From NCBI RefSeq assembly GCF_015864575.1, contig NZ_JADYWW010000001.1:496001-560000 (forward strand): DNA of 64,000 nt, written 5' to 3'. Source of the stretch: Salinibacterium sp. SWN248 (GTDB lineage: Bacteria > Actinomycetota > Actinomycetes > Actinomycetales > Microbacteriaceae). The notes under the pieces are model-generated. The model was not told where the DNA came from. It worked only from the letters and a program-made list of their open reading frames with translations, and ran no database searches. Shown in pieces: positions 17,379 to 26,740 of the stretch; position 1 is the stretch's first letter, and each line of letters begins with the position of its first letter. Made by a program: the position numbers and the translations under genes.

Positions 17379-18491
17379 TCACGCTTCGGCGGGAACCACT
17401 CCGACTAACGCCCATCCGGCTTCGACCGCGCGCTGTTCGTCAGAGCCGTCACCGAAGCGCGCTACCGCAGCCGCGATGGTGGCAGCCGCGAACTCGGAGA
17501 ACTCGCTGCGGGGTGTGAGCGAACCGTTGGTGAGGGTGTCGTACCAAATCTGCCCGGCGCGCTCCCACGCGAAGCCGCCAAGAGTGTCGGCAATGCTCCA
17601 GAAAGCGCGGTTGGGGATTCCCGAGTTGAGGTGCACGCCCCCGTTGTCGTCTCGCGTGACGATGAAGTCATCCCAGTGGGCGGGTTGAGGGTCTTTGCCG
17701 AGCACATCGTCGTCGTAGGCGGTGCCGGGCGCTTTGAGAGACCGCAGAGCATTGCCCTCGACCTCATCGGTGAAGATGCCTTCGCCGACTAACCACGATG
17801 CTTCGGCCGCGGTCTGGCGCCAGGCGTGCTGCTCGACGAGTGCCCCAAACACGTCGGAGACGTGCTCATTGAGGGCGCCGCTCTGGCCGCGATAGACGAG
17901 TCCAGCGGTGAACTCGGTGACTCCGTGTGCAAGCTCGTGGCCGATGACGCTGAGGGAGCGAGTGAAGCCGGTGAAAATTTCACCGTCACCATCGCCGAAG
18001 ACCATGCGGCTGCCATCCCAAAAGGCATTGTCGTAGAGCGAGCCGAAGTGCACGGTTGCTTCGAGCGGCGACGAACGATCGTCGATCGAGTCACGCTCAA
18101 ACACCTCCCAGAACAACGCGAACGTGTAGCCGAGGCCGTCATAGGCCTCCGTCACCGAAGCGTCGCCTGTCTCGGGCTCTCCTTCTGAGCGCACGAGGAT
18201 GCCGGGCAGAGTCTCCCCGGTCTGGGCGTCCGAAATGGCGCGGCTCACAATGCCGCGCTCCGCTGGCTCGTCAGGTCGAAGTGACCGCGGTGGAAGTGTG
18301 TGTTCGTGGCGCCCATGATCGAGGTGGTCATGCCCGATGTCGATGAGGGATCGCTGCGCGGCATGGGCTGCTCGCTCAAAGCGGGGGTCGTCGAGCGTCG
18401 CGATTCGCGACAACAAAAACGGAGGAACGATCGCGCACAGGGCGCGGGGCGATTCGGCGGGGGAAACGTGTTGCAGTGGCATCCGGAACAT
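17379..18491 (-). CDS. Protealysin-like M4 neutral metalloprotease
   Basis: The 370-residue protein has the thermolysin signature HELAH at about 185-189, the third zinc ligand Glu in SGALNEHVSDVFG and the catalytic His region GGVHLNSGIPNRAF. There is no signal peptide. The short propeptide contains CAIVPPFLL near residue 20, matching the PPL motif of protealysin-type precursors, unlike the long propeptides of secreted thermolysins. Members are made in the cytoplasm and leave by a non-Sec route, and are paired with emfourin inhibitors as here. It is complete and apparently active. Confidence 0.92.
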   Translation of the reverse strand: MFRMPLQHVSPAESPRALCAIVPPFLLSRIATLDDPRFERAAHAAQRSLIDIGHDHLDHGRHEHTLPPRSLRPDEPAERGIVSRAISDAQTGETLPGILVRSEGEPETGDASVTEAYDGLGYTFALFWEVFERDSIDDRSSPLEATVHFGSLYDNAFWDGSRMVFGDGDGEIFTGFTRSLSVIGHELAHGVTEFTAGLVYRGQSGALNEHVSDVFGALVEQHAWRQTAAEASWLVGEGIFTDEVEGNALRSLKAPGTAYDDDVLGKDPQPAHWDDFIVTRDDNGGVHLNSGIPNRAFWSIADTLGGFAWERAGQIWYDTLTNGSLTPRSEFSEFAAATIAAAVARFGDGSDEQRAVEAGWALVGVVPAEA

Positions 18492-18503
18492 GATTCATGC
18501 TGA

Positions 18504-19937
<1,434 letters not shown>

Positions 19938-19960
19938 GCCTCGACACTCAGTTCGCACTC

Positions 19961-19998
19961 AAGCGGCACGCACCGGAGAGATTCGGGGCGTGCCGCTT
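19961..19998 (+). terminator. Hairpin terminator after purA
   Basis: An 11-bp perfect stem AAGCGGCACGC / GCGTGCCGCTT (19961-19971 with 19988-19998) encloses a 16-base loop, 23 bases after the purA stop. The trailing T-run is weak, so termination may be partial. Confidence 0.6.
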
Positions 19999-20102
19999 CT
20001 GCGTGGGCGGGGCGGGGCGGGCGTGCAGTCGAGCGAACGTGTGGTGGCGCCAGTTCAGGGTGGACTGGTACGGTCGAAAAACCGTCGACGAGAGGAGTAA
20101 TC

Positions 20103-20513
20103 ATCAGATTCCTAAAGTATGGTTCTGCCGCGATGCTGGTCTTGCTCTTCCTCTCCCTTTTCTGGCGTCGAGAAGGAATGATCGACGATCCGCTCGCCCT
20201 GATCCTCCTGCTCGTGGCCGTAATCGGGTTCGCGGCCTTCACTCTCGCGGTCGGTCTGCGATCGATGACGCCCGGAAAGAGTCTTGGCGCTGTCACGATT
20301 GTGGGACTCGTGACGGTTTTTCTCGCGTTAGCAGGCACGCTTAGCTCGTTCTCAGTGGTCAGCGCTGGCGGAACAGAAGGCTTCATCTACTTCCTCGTGA
20401 ACATCAGCCTGGCCCTGACCGGAGTGATTCTGGTCGTTGTAGGCGCTCGGCGGGCTCAATCGGAGTCACACGAGCGCGGTAGCGCCGCGGGCGAATTCTC
20501 CGAACCTTGGTAG
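20103..20513 (+). CDS. Small membrane protein, possible non-standard ATC start
   Basis: Three to four hydrophobic segments are visible (AAMLVLLFLSLFW, LALILLLVAVIGFAAFTLAVG, LVTVFLALAGTLSSF, FLVNISLALTGVILVVVGA). The first in-frame ATG is 20133, which has no ribosome-binding site and would cut the first helix. Upstream, AGAGGAG at 20091-20097 is five bases before ATC 20103, which would give IRFLKYGSAAMLV as a better N-terminus. The ATC start is inference; ATG 20133 is the conservative alternative (126 residues). The end overlaps the methyltransferase start. No function is recognised. Confidence 0.55.
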   Translation: MRFLKYGSAAMLVLLFLSLFWRREGMIDDPLALILLLVAVIGFAAFTLAVGLRSMTPGKSLGAVTIVGLVTVFLALAGTLSSFSVVSAGGTEGFIYFLVNISLALTGVILVVVGARRAQSESHERGSAAGEFSEPW

Positions 20514-21112
20514 TCAATTTGTCAGCGCGGTGGAACCATAACATCCACTATTACCGTCGCATTCTTGATGCCGTGCCCGCGAGCGCACGCAACGCGCTCG
20601 ACGTCGGGACCGGCAACGGACTACTGGCGGCCGCACTTCGTGAGCGTGTGCCGAGTGTCACAGGGATCGACATCGACGCCGCCGTGCTGGAATACGCGCG
20701 CGCTGAGACCGACCGCGTCACCTGGCTTCAGGGCGACGCATTGACCTATCCGTTTCGCCCGGCCTCGTTCGACGTCGTGGCTTCGGTGGCAACCATCCAT
20801 CACATGCCGGACCTTGAAAGCACGCTTGCCCGGTTGGCGGAACTAACGGTACCCGGCGGCGTGATAGCCGTCGTGGGGTTGGCCCGGTCGACGCGACCGA
20901 TCGATTTCGTCTATGACCTCGCGGGGCTCGTGGAGCAACGCCGGTATCGTCGGCTTGCTAGTTCGTGGGAGCATTCCGCACCGGTCGTCTGGCCCCCGCC
21001 GCACAGCTACGCTGACGTTCGGCGCGCTGCGGCGCGAGTGCTTCCCGGAGCGAGGTGGACTCGGCTCGCTTTGTGGCGCTACTCCCTCATCTGGACCAAG
21101 CCAAGTCTCTGA
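20507..21112 (+). CDS. Class I SAM-dependent methyltransferase
   Basis: The 201-residue protein has the SAM-binding motif LDVGTGNGLLAAALRERV, the acidic residue in VTGIDIDAAVLEYA, the motif FDVVASVATIHHMPD and VPGGVIAVVGL, all typical of the Methyltransf_11/25 group. It begins at TTG 20507, or at TTG 20519, which gives the usual LSARWNHN start. It overlaps the small membrane-protein gene. The substrate is unknown. Confidence 0.85.
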   Translation: MVVNLSARWNHNIHYYRRILDAVPASARNALDVGTGNGLLAAALRERVPSVTGIDIDAAVLEYARAETDRVTWLQGDALTYPFRPASFDVVASVATIHHMPDLESTLARLAELTVPGGVIAVVGLARSTRPIDFVYDLAGLVEQRRYRRLASSWEHSAPVVWPPPHSYADVRRAAARVLPGARWTRLALWRYSLIWTKPSL

Positions 21113-21238
21113 CGACTCCCGCACTGCCGCACGCCGCGGGTAGCCAATCGCGGATTGCTGGACTAAACGGCCGTAATCGGTGGGTGAAAGTCCGAAAACC
21201 GCGGGTACGCAGGCTCCGCAGGGTGGGAGGATTTGGGA

Positions 21239-21877
21239 GTGACCGTAACGCGCCCGCAGCCCCGCATCCTTCAGGGAACTTTTGTCTCCGTTGAGCCCCT
21301 GACCGAAGCGCACCTTGCTGCGCTCTGGCCCGCCCTCGGAGTGCCCGCGGTCTTCGCGGGAGGCTACGGCGGAGGACCCGCAGGATTGCCCGCCGATGAA
21401 GCATCCTTCGTGGAATGGATGCGCGCCGGCTACCTCGGTTACACCGACCGGATGCCGTTCGCGGTGCGCGTGAACTCTGGCGCTGGTGTCGATGGTGGCC
21501 CCGACGCCGGACGGCTCGTCGGCGTGAGCACCCTTGGAGACCTTGACGAGGCCAATGCCAACGCGCACATCGGCTGGACCGCCTACGACCCGACCGTGTG
21601 GGGCACCGCCGTGAACCCCGAAACGAAACTCCTGCTGCTCGGCTTCGCCTTCGGCAACGGCTACAACCGCGTGCGACTCCAAGCGGATGCCATCAACGCC
21701 CGTTCGCGCGCCGCCATCCTCAAGCTCGGTGCGACCTTCGAAGGCATCCAGCGCCAACACCTGCTGCGGGCCGACGGCTCGTGGCGCGACACCGCGGTGT
21801 ACTCCGTGATCGACACAGACTGGCCAGAGGTGAAGGCCGGGCTGCTCGCCCGCCTCGAGCAGGAGTCGCGCGCGTGA
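21239..21877 (+). CDS. GNAT acetyltransferase, RimJ/RimL type
   Basis: The protein (212 residues from GTG 21239) shows the RimJ/RimL-type pattern: NAHIGWTAYDPTVWGTAVNPETKLLLLGFAF with GYNRVRLQADAINARSRAAILKLGATFEG. GTG 21239 has GGGAGG at 21225-21230, eight bases upstream; the alternative TTG 21233 would be too close to it. Its stop overlaps the GTG of the exporter gene (GTGA). The acetyl acceptor may be a protein N-terminus or a small amine. Confidence 0.88.
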   Translation: MTVTRPQPRILQGTFVSVEPLTEAHLAALWPALGVPAVFAGGYGGGPAGLPADEASFVEWMRAGYLGYTDRMPFAVRVNSGAGVDGGPDAGRLVGVSTLGDLDEANANAHIGWTAYDPTVWGTAVNPETKLLLLGFAFGNGYNRVRLQADAINARSRAAILKLGATFEGIQRQHLLRADGSWRDTAVYSVIDTDWPEVKAGLLARLEQESRA

Positions 21878-22827
21878 GCCGCCCCACTGCTTCCGCTGGT
21901 CGGGTCGAAAAGCACGACACGGCATCCACTCTGGGTACGACGCTGCGCTTTGCCGCAGCCGGCCTCGTCTGGGGTTCAAGCTTTTTCTTCATCAAAGTGG
22001 CCCTGGATGGCGTGAGCTTCGGCCAGGTCGCCTGGAGCCGGGCAGTGCTCGGCGCTCTCGCGCTCGTCGTGGTGTTTGCGGTCAGCCGCCGGAAGCTCCC
22101 GCGCCAGCCCATCGTGTGGGCGCACTTCACAGTGCTCGCGTTCCTCTTCGCCGTGTTTCCGTACCTGCTGTTCGCGTGGGCTGAGCAGTACGTGAGCTCG
22201 AGCCTCGCGAGCATCTACAACGCGACAACGCCCATCATGACCGCTATTTTTGCCACCCTCGTGTTCCGGGTAGAGAAGCTCACGCGCTCGCAGATCGCGG
22301 GCGTCACCCTGGGCATCTTTGGCGTGCTCGTGATCATCGCGCCGTGGCAAGCGGGCGACATCAGCGGCAGCCTGTTGGGCCAGCTCGCGTGCCTCGGCGC
22401 CGCGCTCTGCTACGGCGCCGCCATGAGCTACCAGCGCAAATTCGTGGCGCCGTACAAGGTGCCCGGCGTCACCTCCGCCACGATGAACATCGGCATCGCC
22501 GCCGTCATCTACCTTCTGCTGACTCCGCTCGTCGCGACCGGCCCGGTGAACCTCACCCTCCCCGTGGTGGCCAGCCTCCTCGCGCTCGGGGTGCTCGGCA
22601 CCGGCATGGCCTACGTCTGGAACTACCGGGTGCTCGCCGAATGGGGACCGACCCGCACCTCGACCGTCACCTACATCACGCCCGTGATCGGCGTCATCCT
22701 CGGTTTCGTCATCCTGAAAGAAACAATGTCCTGGCATGAGCCTCTGGGGGCCGTGATCGTTTTGGTCGGGGTGCTGCTGGCTCAGGGGCGACTCACCCTG
22801 CCGAGGGCGCTGACTCGAGCGGCTTAG
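21874..22827 (+). CDS. DMT superfamily (EamA) transporter
   Basis: The 317-residue protein has ten predicted membrane helices in two EamA halves: FAAAGLVWGSSFFFIKVALDG begins the first, LGQLACLGAALCYGAAMSYQ the second. The end of each half has the YITPVIGVILGFVILKE pattern. The frame is open farther upstream, but that portion is the GNAT gene read in another frame; GTG 21874 overlapping the GNAT stop is the real start. Such proteins export metabolites or amino acids. Confidence 0.9.
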   Translation: MSRPTASAGRVEKHDTASTLGTTLRFAAAGLVWGSSFFFIKVALDGVSFGQVAWSRAVLGALALVVVFAVSRRKLPRQPIVWAHFTVLAFLFAVFPYLLFAWAEQYVSSSLASIYNATTPIMTAIFATLVFRVEKLTRSQIAGVTLGIFGVLVIIAPWQAGDISGSLLGQLACLGAALCYGAAMSYQRKFVAPYKVPGVTSATMNIGIAAVIYLLLTPLVATGPVNLTLPVVASLLALGVLGTGMAYVWNYRVLAEWGPTRTSTVTYITPVIGVILGFVILKETMSWHEPLGAVIVLVGVLLAQGRLTLPRALTRAA

Positions 22828-22904
22828 ATAAAGCTTTCCTATGAATTCCATCGGCAATGCCGTTTCGGTGCTCTCTGGCGGCGAGGGTCTGGGAAAATTG
22901 AGCC

Positions 22905-23807
22905 GTGTCTTCCCCTTATCTCGCGCGCCGTATCGGCGTCGGTGCAGCAGCCCTCGGCGTTGTCGCGGCCATTACCGCGCTCATCATGCTGGCTGCCTCA
23001 GCCGTCGAAACGGCATCCCCGGCTGCTGAGGATGTCGCAGCCGTCGCCTCCGGAACGCCCCAAGTGCACGAGGTCAGTGCCACCGCCGGCACTCTCGTAG
23101 GCGGGGAATCCATCACCATCACCGGTGCTTCCCTCGACGCGGTCACCGACGTTACCTTTGGCGGAGTCTCTGCCACCAACGTTGTCGTTTCCGACAGCGG
23201 AACTCTCACCGCGACAGTACCGTCGGCCGTCGACTTTCAACCCACAACCGTCGCCATTGAAGTTGTCGCCGATGCTGAGCCGGTTCAGGCCGCAGCCACG
23301 CTCGACTACACCTACGCGGCATCCACCCCGGTCGATAACCAGATGCAGTACCTCATGGCGCACTGGGAGGACTACAACGTTGACGAATATGGCGACCTCA
23401 ACTCGGTGGGCGGAGACTGTGCCAACTTTGCGAGCCAGTCGCTGCTCATGCGCGGCTGGACGATGACCGAGGAATGGTTCAACTACGACGCGGCCGCAGA
23501 CTGGAGCGGAGCGTGGGGCTACGTTCCCACCTTCGAGAACTGGCTGACTGAAAACCCGGAACTTGGCGCCACCTCGTTGACCTTTGACCAGCGCGATCAG
23601 GTCAAAGTCGGCGACCTCGTCGTCTTCGACTGGAACGACAACGACTATCTCGACCACATTCAGGTCGTTTCCTCAGTAGAGACCGTCGACGGCGAAATCG
23701 TCATCAAGATGGTCGGCCACAACCTCGACACCAACTACCGTGACCTCGACGAAACCATCACCGTTGACCACCCTGACGCCACCGGGCACTTCTGGAGCAT
23801 CCCGTAG
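22905..23807 (+). CDS. Secreted amidase-domain protein with an IPT/TIG domain
   Basis: The 300-residue protein starts at GTG with a signal sequence (RRIGVGAAALGVVAAITALIMLAASA). Residues about 50-140 form an IPT/TIG beta domain (VHEVSATAGTLVGGESITITGASLDAVTDVTFGG). The C-terminal part resembles Amidase_6: the catalytic Cys in GGDCANFASQSLLMRGW, the His in DYLDHIQVVSS and an Asn/Asp region in MVGHNLDTNYRDL. It probably acts on cell-wall or peptide amide bonds outside the cell. It is followed convergently by pgm. Confidence 0.85.
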   Translation: MSSPYLARRIGVGAAALGVVAAITALIMLAASAVETASPAAEDVAAVASGTPQVHEVSATAGTLVGGESITITGASLDAVTDVTFGGVSATNVVVSDSGTLTATVPSAVDFQPTTVAIEVVADAEPVQAAATLDYTYAASTPVDNQMQYLMAHWEDYNVDEYGDLNSVGGDCANFASQSLLMRGWTMTEEWFNYDAAADWSGAWGYVPTFENWLTENPELGATSLTFDQRDQVKVGDLVVFDWNDNDYLDHIQVVSSVETVDGEIVIKMVGHNLDTNYRDLDETITVDHPDATGHFWSIP

Positions 23808-23828
23808 CGAGCCGTGGGCGCTGAAGCG

Positions 23829-25463
23829 CTAGCCGTTGAGGGCCGCGTCGACAATCGCCTTCGCTTCGGCCTGCACGAGCCGCAAGTGCTCGGCACCCTT
23901 GAACGATTCGGCGTAGATCTTGTAGACGTCTTCGGTGCCGCTGGGGCGCGCAGCGAACCACGCAAACTCCGTCGTCACTTTCACGCCGCCGATCGCGGCG
24001 CCGTTTCCGGGAGCCTCCGAGAGCTTCGCCGTGATGGGGTCGCCCGCCAATTCGGTGGCCGCGATCGCAGCCCCGCTCAACTTGCCCAGCTTGGCCTTCT
24101 GCTCTTTGCTGGCCACAGCATCCACTCGTTCGTAGGCCGGGTCGCCGAACTCTTCGACGAGCTCGGCGTAGAGAACGGATGGCGTTTTGCCGGTCACTGC
24201 CAGAATCTCGGCTGCCAGCAGGGCCAGCAAAATCCCGTCTTTGTCGGTCGTCCAGACGGAGCCGTCTTTGCGCAGGAAGCTTGCCCCCGCGCTCTCCTCG
24301 CCACCGAAAGCCACCGAGCCATCGACGAGGCCGGGCACAAACCATTTGAAACCGACGGGCACCTCAATGAGGTCGCGGCCCATGGCGGCAGCAACCCGGT
24401 CGATCATGGAACTCGAGACGAGGGTCTTGCCGACAGCGGCATCCGGGTTCCAGCCCTCGCGGTGCGTGTAGAGATACTGAATCGCTACTGCCAAGTAGTG
24501 GTTAGGGTTCATGAGGCCGCCGTCGGGCGTGACGATGCCGTGGCGGTCAGCGTCGGCGTCGTTGCCGGTGAGGATGTCGAACTCGTCGCGGCGGGCGACG
24601 ACAGAGGCCATGGCCGACTTCGATGACGGGTCCATGCGAATCTTGCCGTCCCAGTCGAGCGTCATGAATGCCCAGGTCGGATCGACGTCCGGATTCACGA
24701 CGGTGAGGTTGAGGTCGTACTTTTCGGCGATCAACTTCCAATAGTTGACGCTCGCACCACCCAGCGGGTCTGCACCGATGCGGATGCCAGCCGTACGGAT
24801 CGCATCAATGTCGATGATGTTCTCGAGGTCGTCAACGTAGCGCCCGCGGAAGTCGTAGCTGCCCGCCGTCGTGTTCTCAGCCCCGGCGTCGCCGATGTGC
24901 TTTACGGCCGTGTTGCCGTCAGCGATGATCGCATTCGCACGGTCAGCAATCCAGCCGGTCGCATCGCTGTCGGCAGGGCCACCGTGCGGCGGGTTGTACT
25001 TGAAACCACCATCGCGGGGCGGGTTGTGGCTCGGGGTGATGATGATGCCGTCGGCCTCATCGCCGTTGTCGGCCGCGTTGTACGTAATGATCGCGTGGCT
25101 CAGTGCGGGAGTGGGCACGAAGTCGTCGAACTCGTCTTTTAGCGCGAGAACGCCATTGGCGGCGAGCACGTCGAGCGCGGTAGTCTCGGCGGGCTGCGAG
25201 AGCGCGTGGGTGTCCCGCCCAATAAACAGCGGGCCCGTGATGCCCTGGCTGGCACGATATTCCACGATCGCCTGCGTGATGGCGGCGATGTGCCCTTCAT
25301 TGAAAGCGGTGTCGAGTGCGGAGCCACGGTGGCCGCTCGTACCGAACACCACCCGCTGCTCGGGCACCGAAACATCCGGAACCAGCGCGTAATACGCCGC
25401 CACCAACTCGGTCACATCAATGAGGTCGGATGCCTGGGCTGTCGTGCCTGCGCGATCGTTCAT
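23829..25463 (-). CDS. pgm: Phosphoglucomutase (alpha-D-glucose-specific)
   Basis: Interconverts glucose 1- and glucose 6-phosphate. The 544-residue protein has FGTSGHRGSALD, the phosphoserine loop ITPSHNPPRDGGFKYNPPHGG, the Mg site GNDADADRHG, the sugar-binding GGEESAGAS and the phosphate-binding RPSGTEDVYKIYAE. The frame extends to ATG 25505, but ATG 25463 (MNDRAGTTAQ) fits the family length best. Confidence 0.95.
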   Translation of the reverse strand: MNDRAGTTAQASDLIDVTELVAAYYALVPDVSVPEQRVVFGTSGHRGSALDTAFNEGHIAAITQAIVEYRASQGITGPLFIGRDTHALSQPAETTALDVLAANGVLALKDEFDDFVPTPALSHAIITYNAADNGDEADGIIITPSHNPPRDGGFKYNPPHGGPADSDATGWIADRANAIIADGNTAVKHIGDAGAENTTAGSYDFRGRYVDDLENIIDIDAIRTAGIRIGADPLGGASVNYWKLIAEKYDLNLTVVNPDVDPTWAFMTLDWDGKIRMDPSSKSAMASVVARRDEFDILTGNDADADRHGIVTPDGGLMNPNHYLAVAIQYLYTHREGWNPDAAVGKTLVSSSMIDRVAAAMGRDLIEVPVGFKWFVPGLVDGSVAFGGEESAGASFLRKDGSVWTTDKDGILLALLAAEILAVTGKTPSVLYAELVEEFGDPAYERVDAVASKEQKAKLGKLSGAAIAATELAGDPITAKLSEAPGNGAAIGGVKVTTEFAWFAARPSGTEDVYKIYAESFKGAEHLRLVQAEAKAIVDAALNG

Positions 25464-25545
25464 GCAAACCAGTCTTCCACCTTCACTCGGCGGTGCGCGC
25501 GTCATGTGGCAAACACGCAGCCTTCAGAACCCCTAAAGTCGTTAT

Positions 25546-25890
25546 ATGGCAGCAGGAGATCAGGCCCACAACGACAACGTCGACCCCGAAGTGCGCGAGC
25601 AGCTTCTGGGCGCTCGCCGCAGCATTGACAACATTGATGCGGCCCTCATCCATTTGCTTGCCGAACGCTTCAAATACACGCAGCAGGTTGGTCGTCTCAA
25701 GGCCACCAAGGGCCTGCCCGCGTCTGATCCCAACCGTGAGCGCGACCAGATCGCACGCCTCAAGTCGCTCGCCGAAGAGTCGCACCTCGACCCGGCCTTC
25801 GCCGAGAAGTGGTTCAACTTCGTCGTCGCCGAGGTCATTCACCACCACGAGCAGATCGCGTCGGGCAGCGAGCCCGATTCCGCCAACTAG
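25546..25890 (+). CDS. aroQ: Chorismate mutase, AroQ type
   Basis: Converts chorismate to prephenate for Phe and Tyr synthesis. The 114-residue, all-helical protein shows the AroQ pattern: ARRSIDNIDAALIHLLAERFKYTQQVGRLKATKG (Arg and Lys of the active site), then PNRERDQIARLKSLAEE. It is monofunctional and cytoplasmic, with no signal peptide. It is divergent from pgm. Confidence 0.92.
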   Translation: MAAGDQAHNDNVDPEVREQLLGARRSIDNIDAALIHLLAERFKYTQQVGRLKATKGLPASDPNRERDQIARLKSLAEESHLDPAFAEKWFNFVVAEVIHHHEQIASGSEPDSAN

Positions 25891-25902
25891 GCACGCAGCA
25901 GG

Positions 25903-26739
25903 CTAGCGCGCGCGGATGCCGTGCTGATCGAGCACGTCGAGGAACGTTGTCGGCTCGGGCCGCACCCGGTGGTTGTCGGTCTGTTCGGCCCAGAGCACGG
26001 TTCCACTGGCGTCGGTGATGATCACGGTCGGCACGACGGTATCGCCGCCTGCGGGTGCTCCGGCGCTGAAGATGACGGGCGTTCCGCCGGGTTGCACGAG
26101 GTCGAGAGCGGCGGCGGCTGCGCCATCCGTATCGATGTAGAAGTTGACGGGGATGTCGAAGCGTTGCGAGAGCTCAACGGTGTCGGCGGGCTTTTGGGGG
26201 CTGATGATCGCGACGGCGACTCCGCGGCGATCGAGCTCGCGATACTGGTCGGCGATCTGGGCGACCTGAGCCATGCAGAACGGGCACCAGTTACCGCGAA
26301 TGAACATGAGCACGTGCGGTTGCTGGGTGAAGACGCTGCTGTCGACGGCAGCGCCATCCACGGTGGTGAGCGGGAACAGGGGCAGCGGTTCATCGACGCG
26401 CACTGGCTCGGTCGAGACGTGCTGCACCGAGTACCAGTAGTTGTAGCCGAGAATCACGGCCAGCCCGAGAACGGCCACGAGCACGGCAAGCGGTCCGGCG
26501 AGGATGGCGGCAAAGATCGCCACGCCGGAGACAGCAAGCTGAACCCATGGATGCCGGCGCTGCACAACGACGACGCGCGTCATCAGCAACGCCAAATAGA
26601 GCGCGTACGCAACCCACGGCAGGGCGGCGGCGAGCCACCACGGTTGTGCTTCCGTGATGGCGCGCAGGATGACGAGCGTGATCACCCCGAGGGCGAGCGC
26701 GGCGGTGACTTCTCCGTAAACCCTCTTGATGGTCTGCAC
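25903..26739 (-). CDS. Membrane protein with a thioredoxin-fold (peroxiredoxin-like) domain
   Basis: The 278-residue protein has four hydrophobic segments in the first ~120 residues (from AALALGVITLVILRAI to LAVLVAVLGLAVILGYNYW), then an AhpC/TSA-type domain with the redox motif GNWCPFCMAQVAQIADQYREL and the cis-Pro region in GAPAGGDTVVPTVIITD. It is likely a membrane-tethered thiol reductase or peroxidase facing outside. Its start is separate from purL by two bases at the other end, so it probably is transcribed with purL. Confidence 0.85.
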   Translation of the reverse strand: MQTIKRVYGEVTAALALGVITLVILRAITEAQPWWLAAALPWVAYALYLALLMTRVVVVQRRHPWVQLAVSGVAIFAAILAGPLAVLVAVLGLAVILGYNYWYSVQHVSTEPVRVDEPLPLFPLTTVDGAAVDSSVFTQQPHVLMFIRGNWCPFCMAQVAQIADQYRELDRRGVAVAIISPQKPADTVELSQRFDIPVNFYIDTDGAAAAALDLVQPGGTPVIFSAGAPAGGDTVVPTVIITDASGTVLWAEQTDNHRVRPEPTTFLDVLDQHGIRAR

Positions 26740-26740
26740 G

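Noticed and set aside
21598-21873. Long N-terminal extension of the EamA transporter
   Set aside because: This stretch is the GNAT gene in another frame; the transporter starts at GTG 21874 overlapping the GNAT stop.
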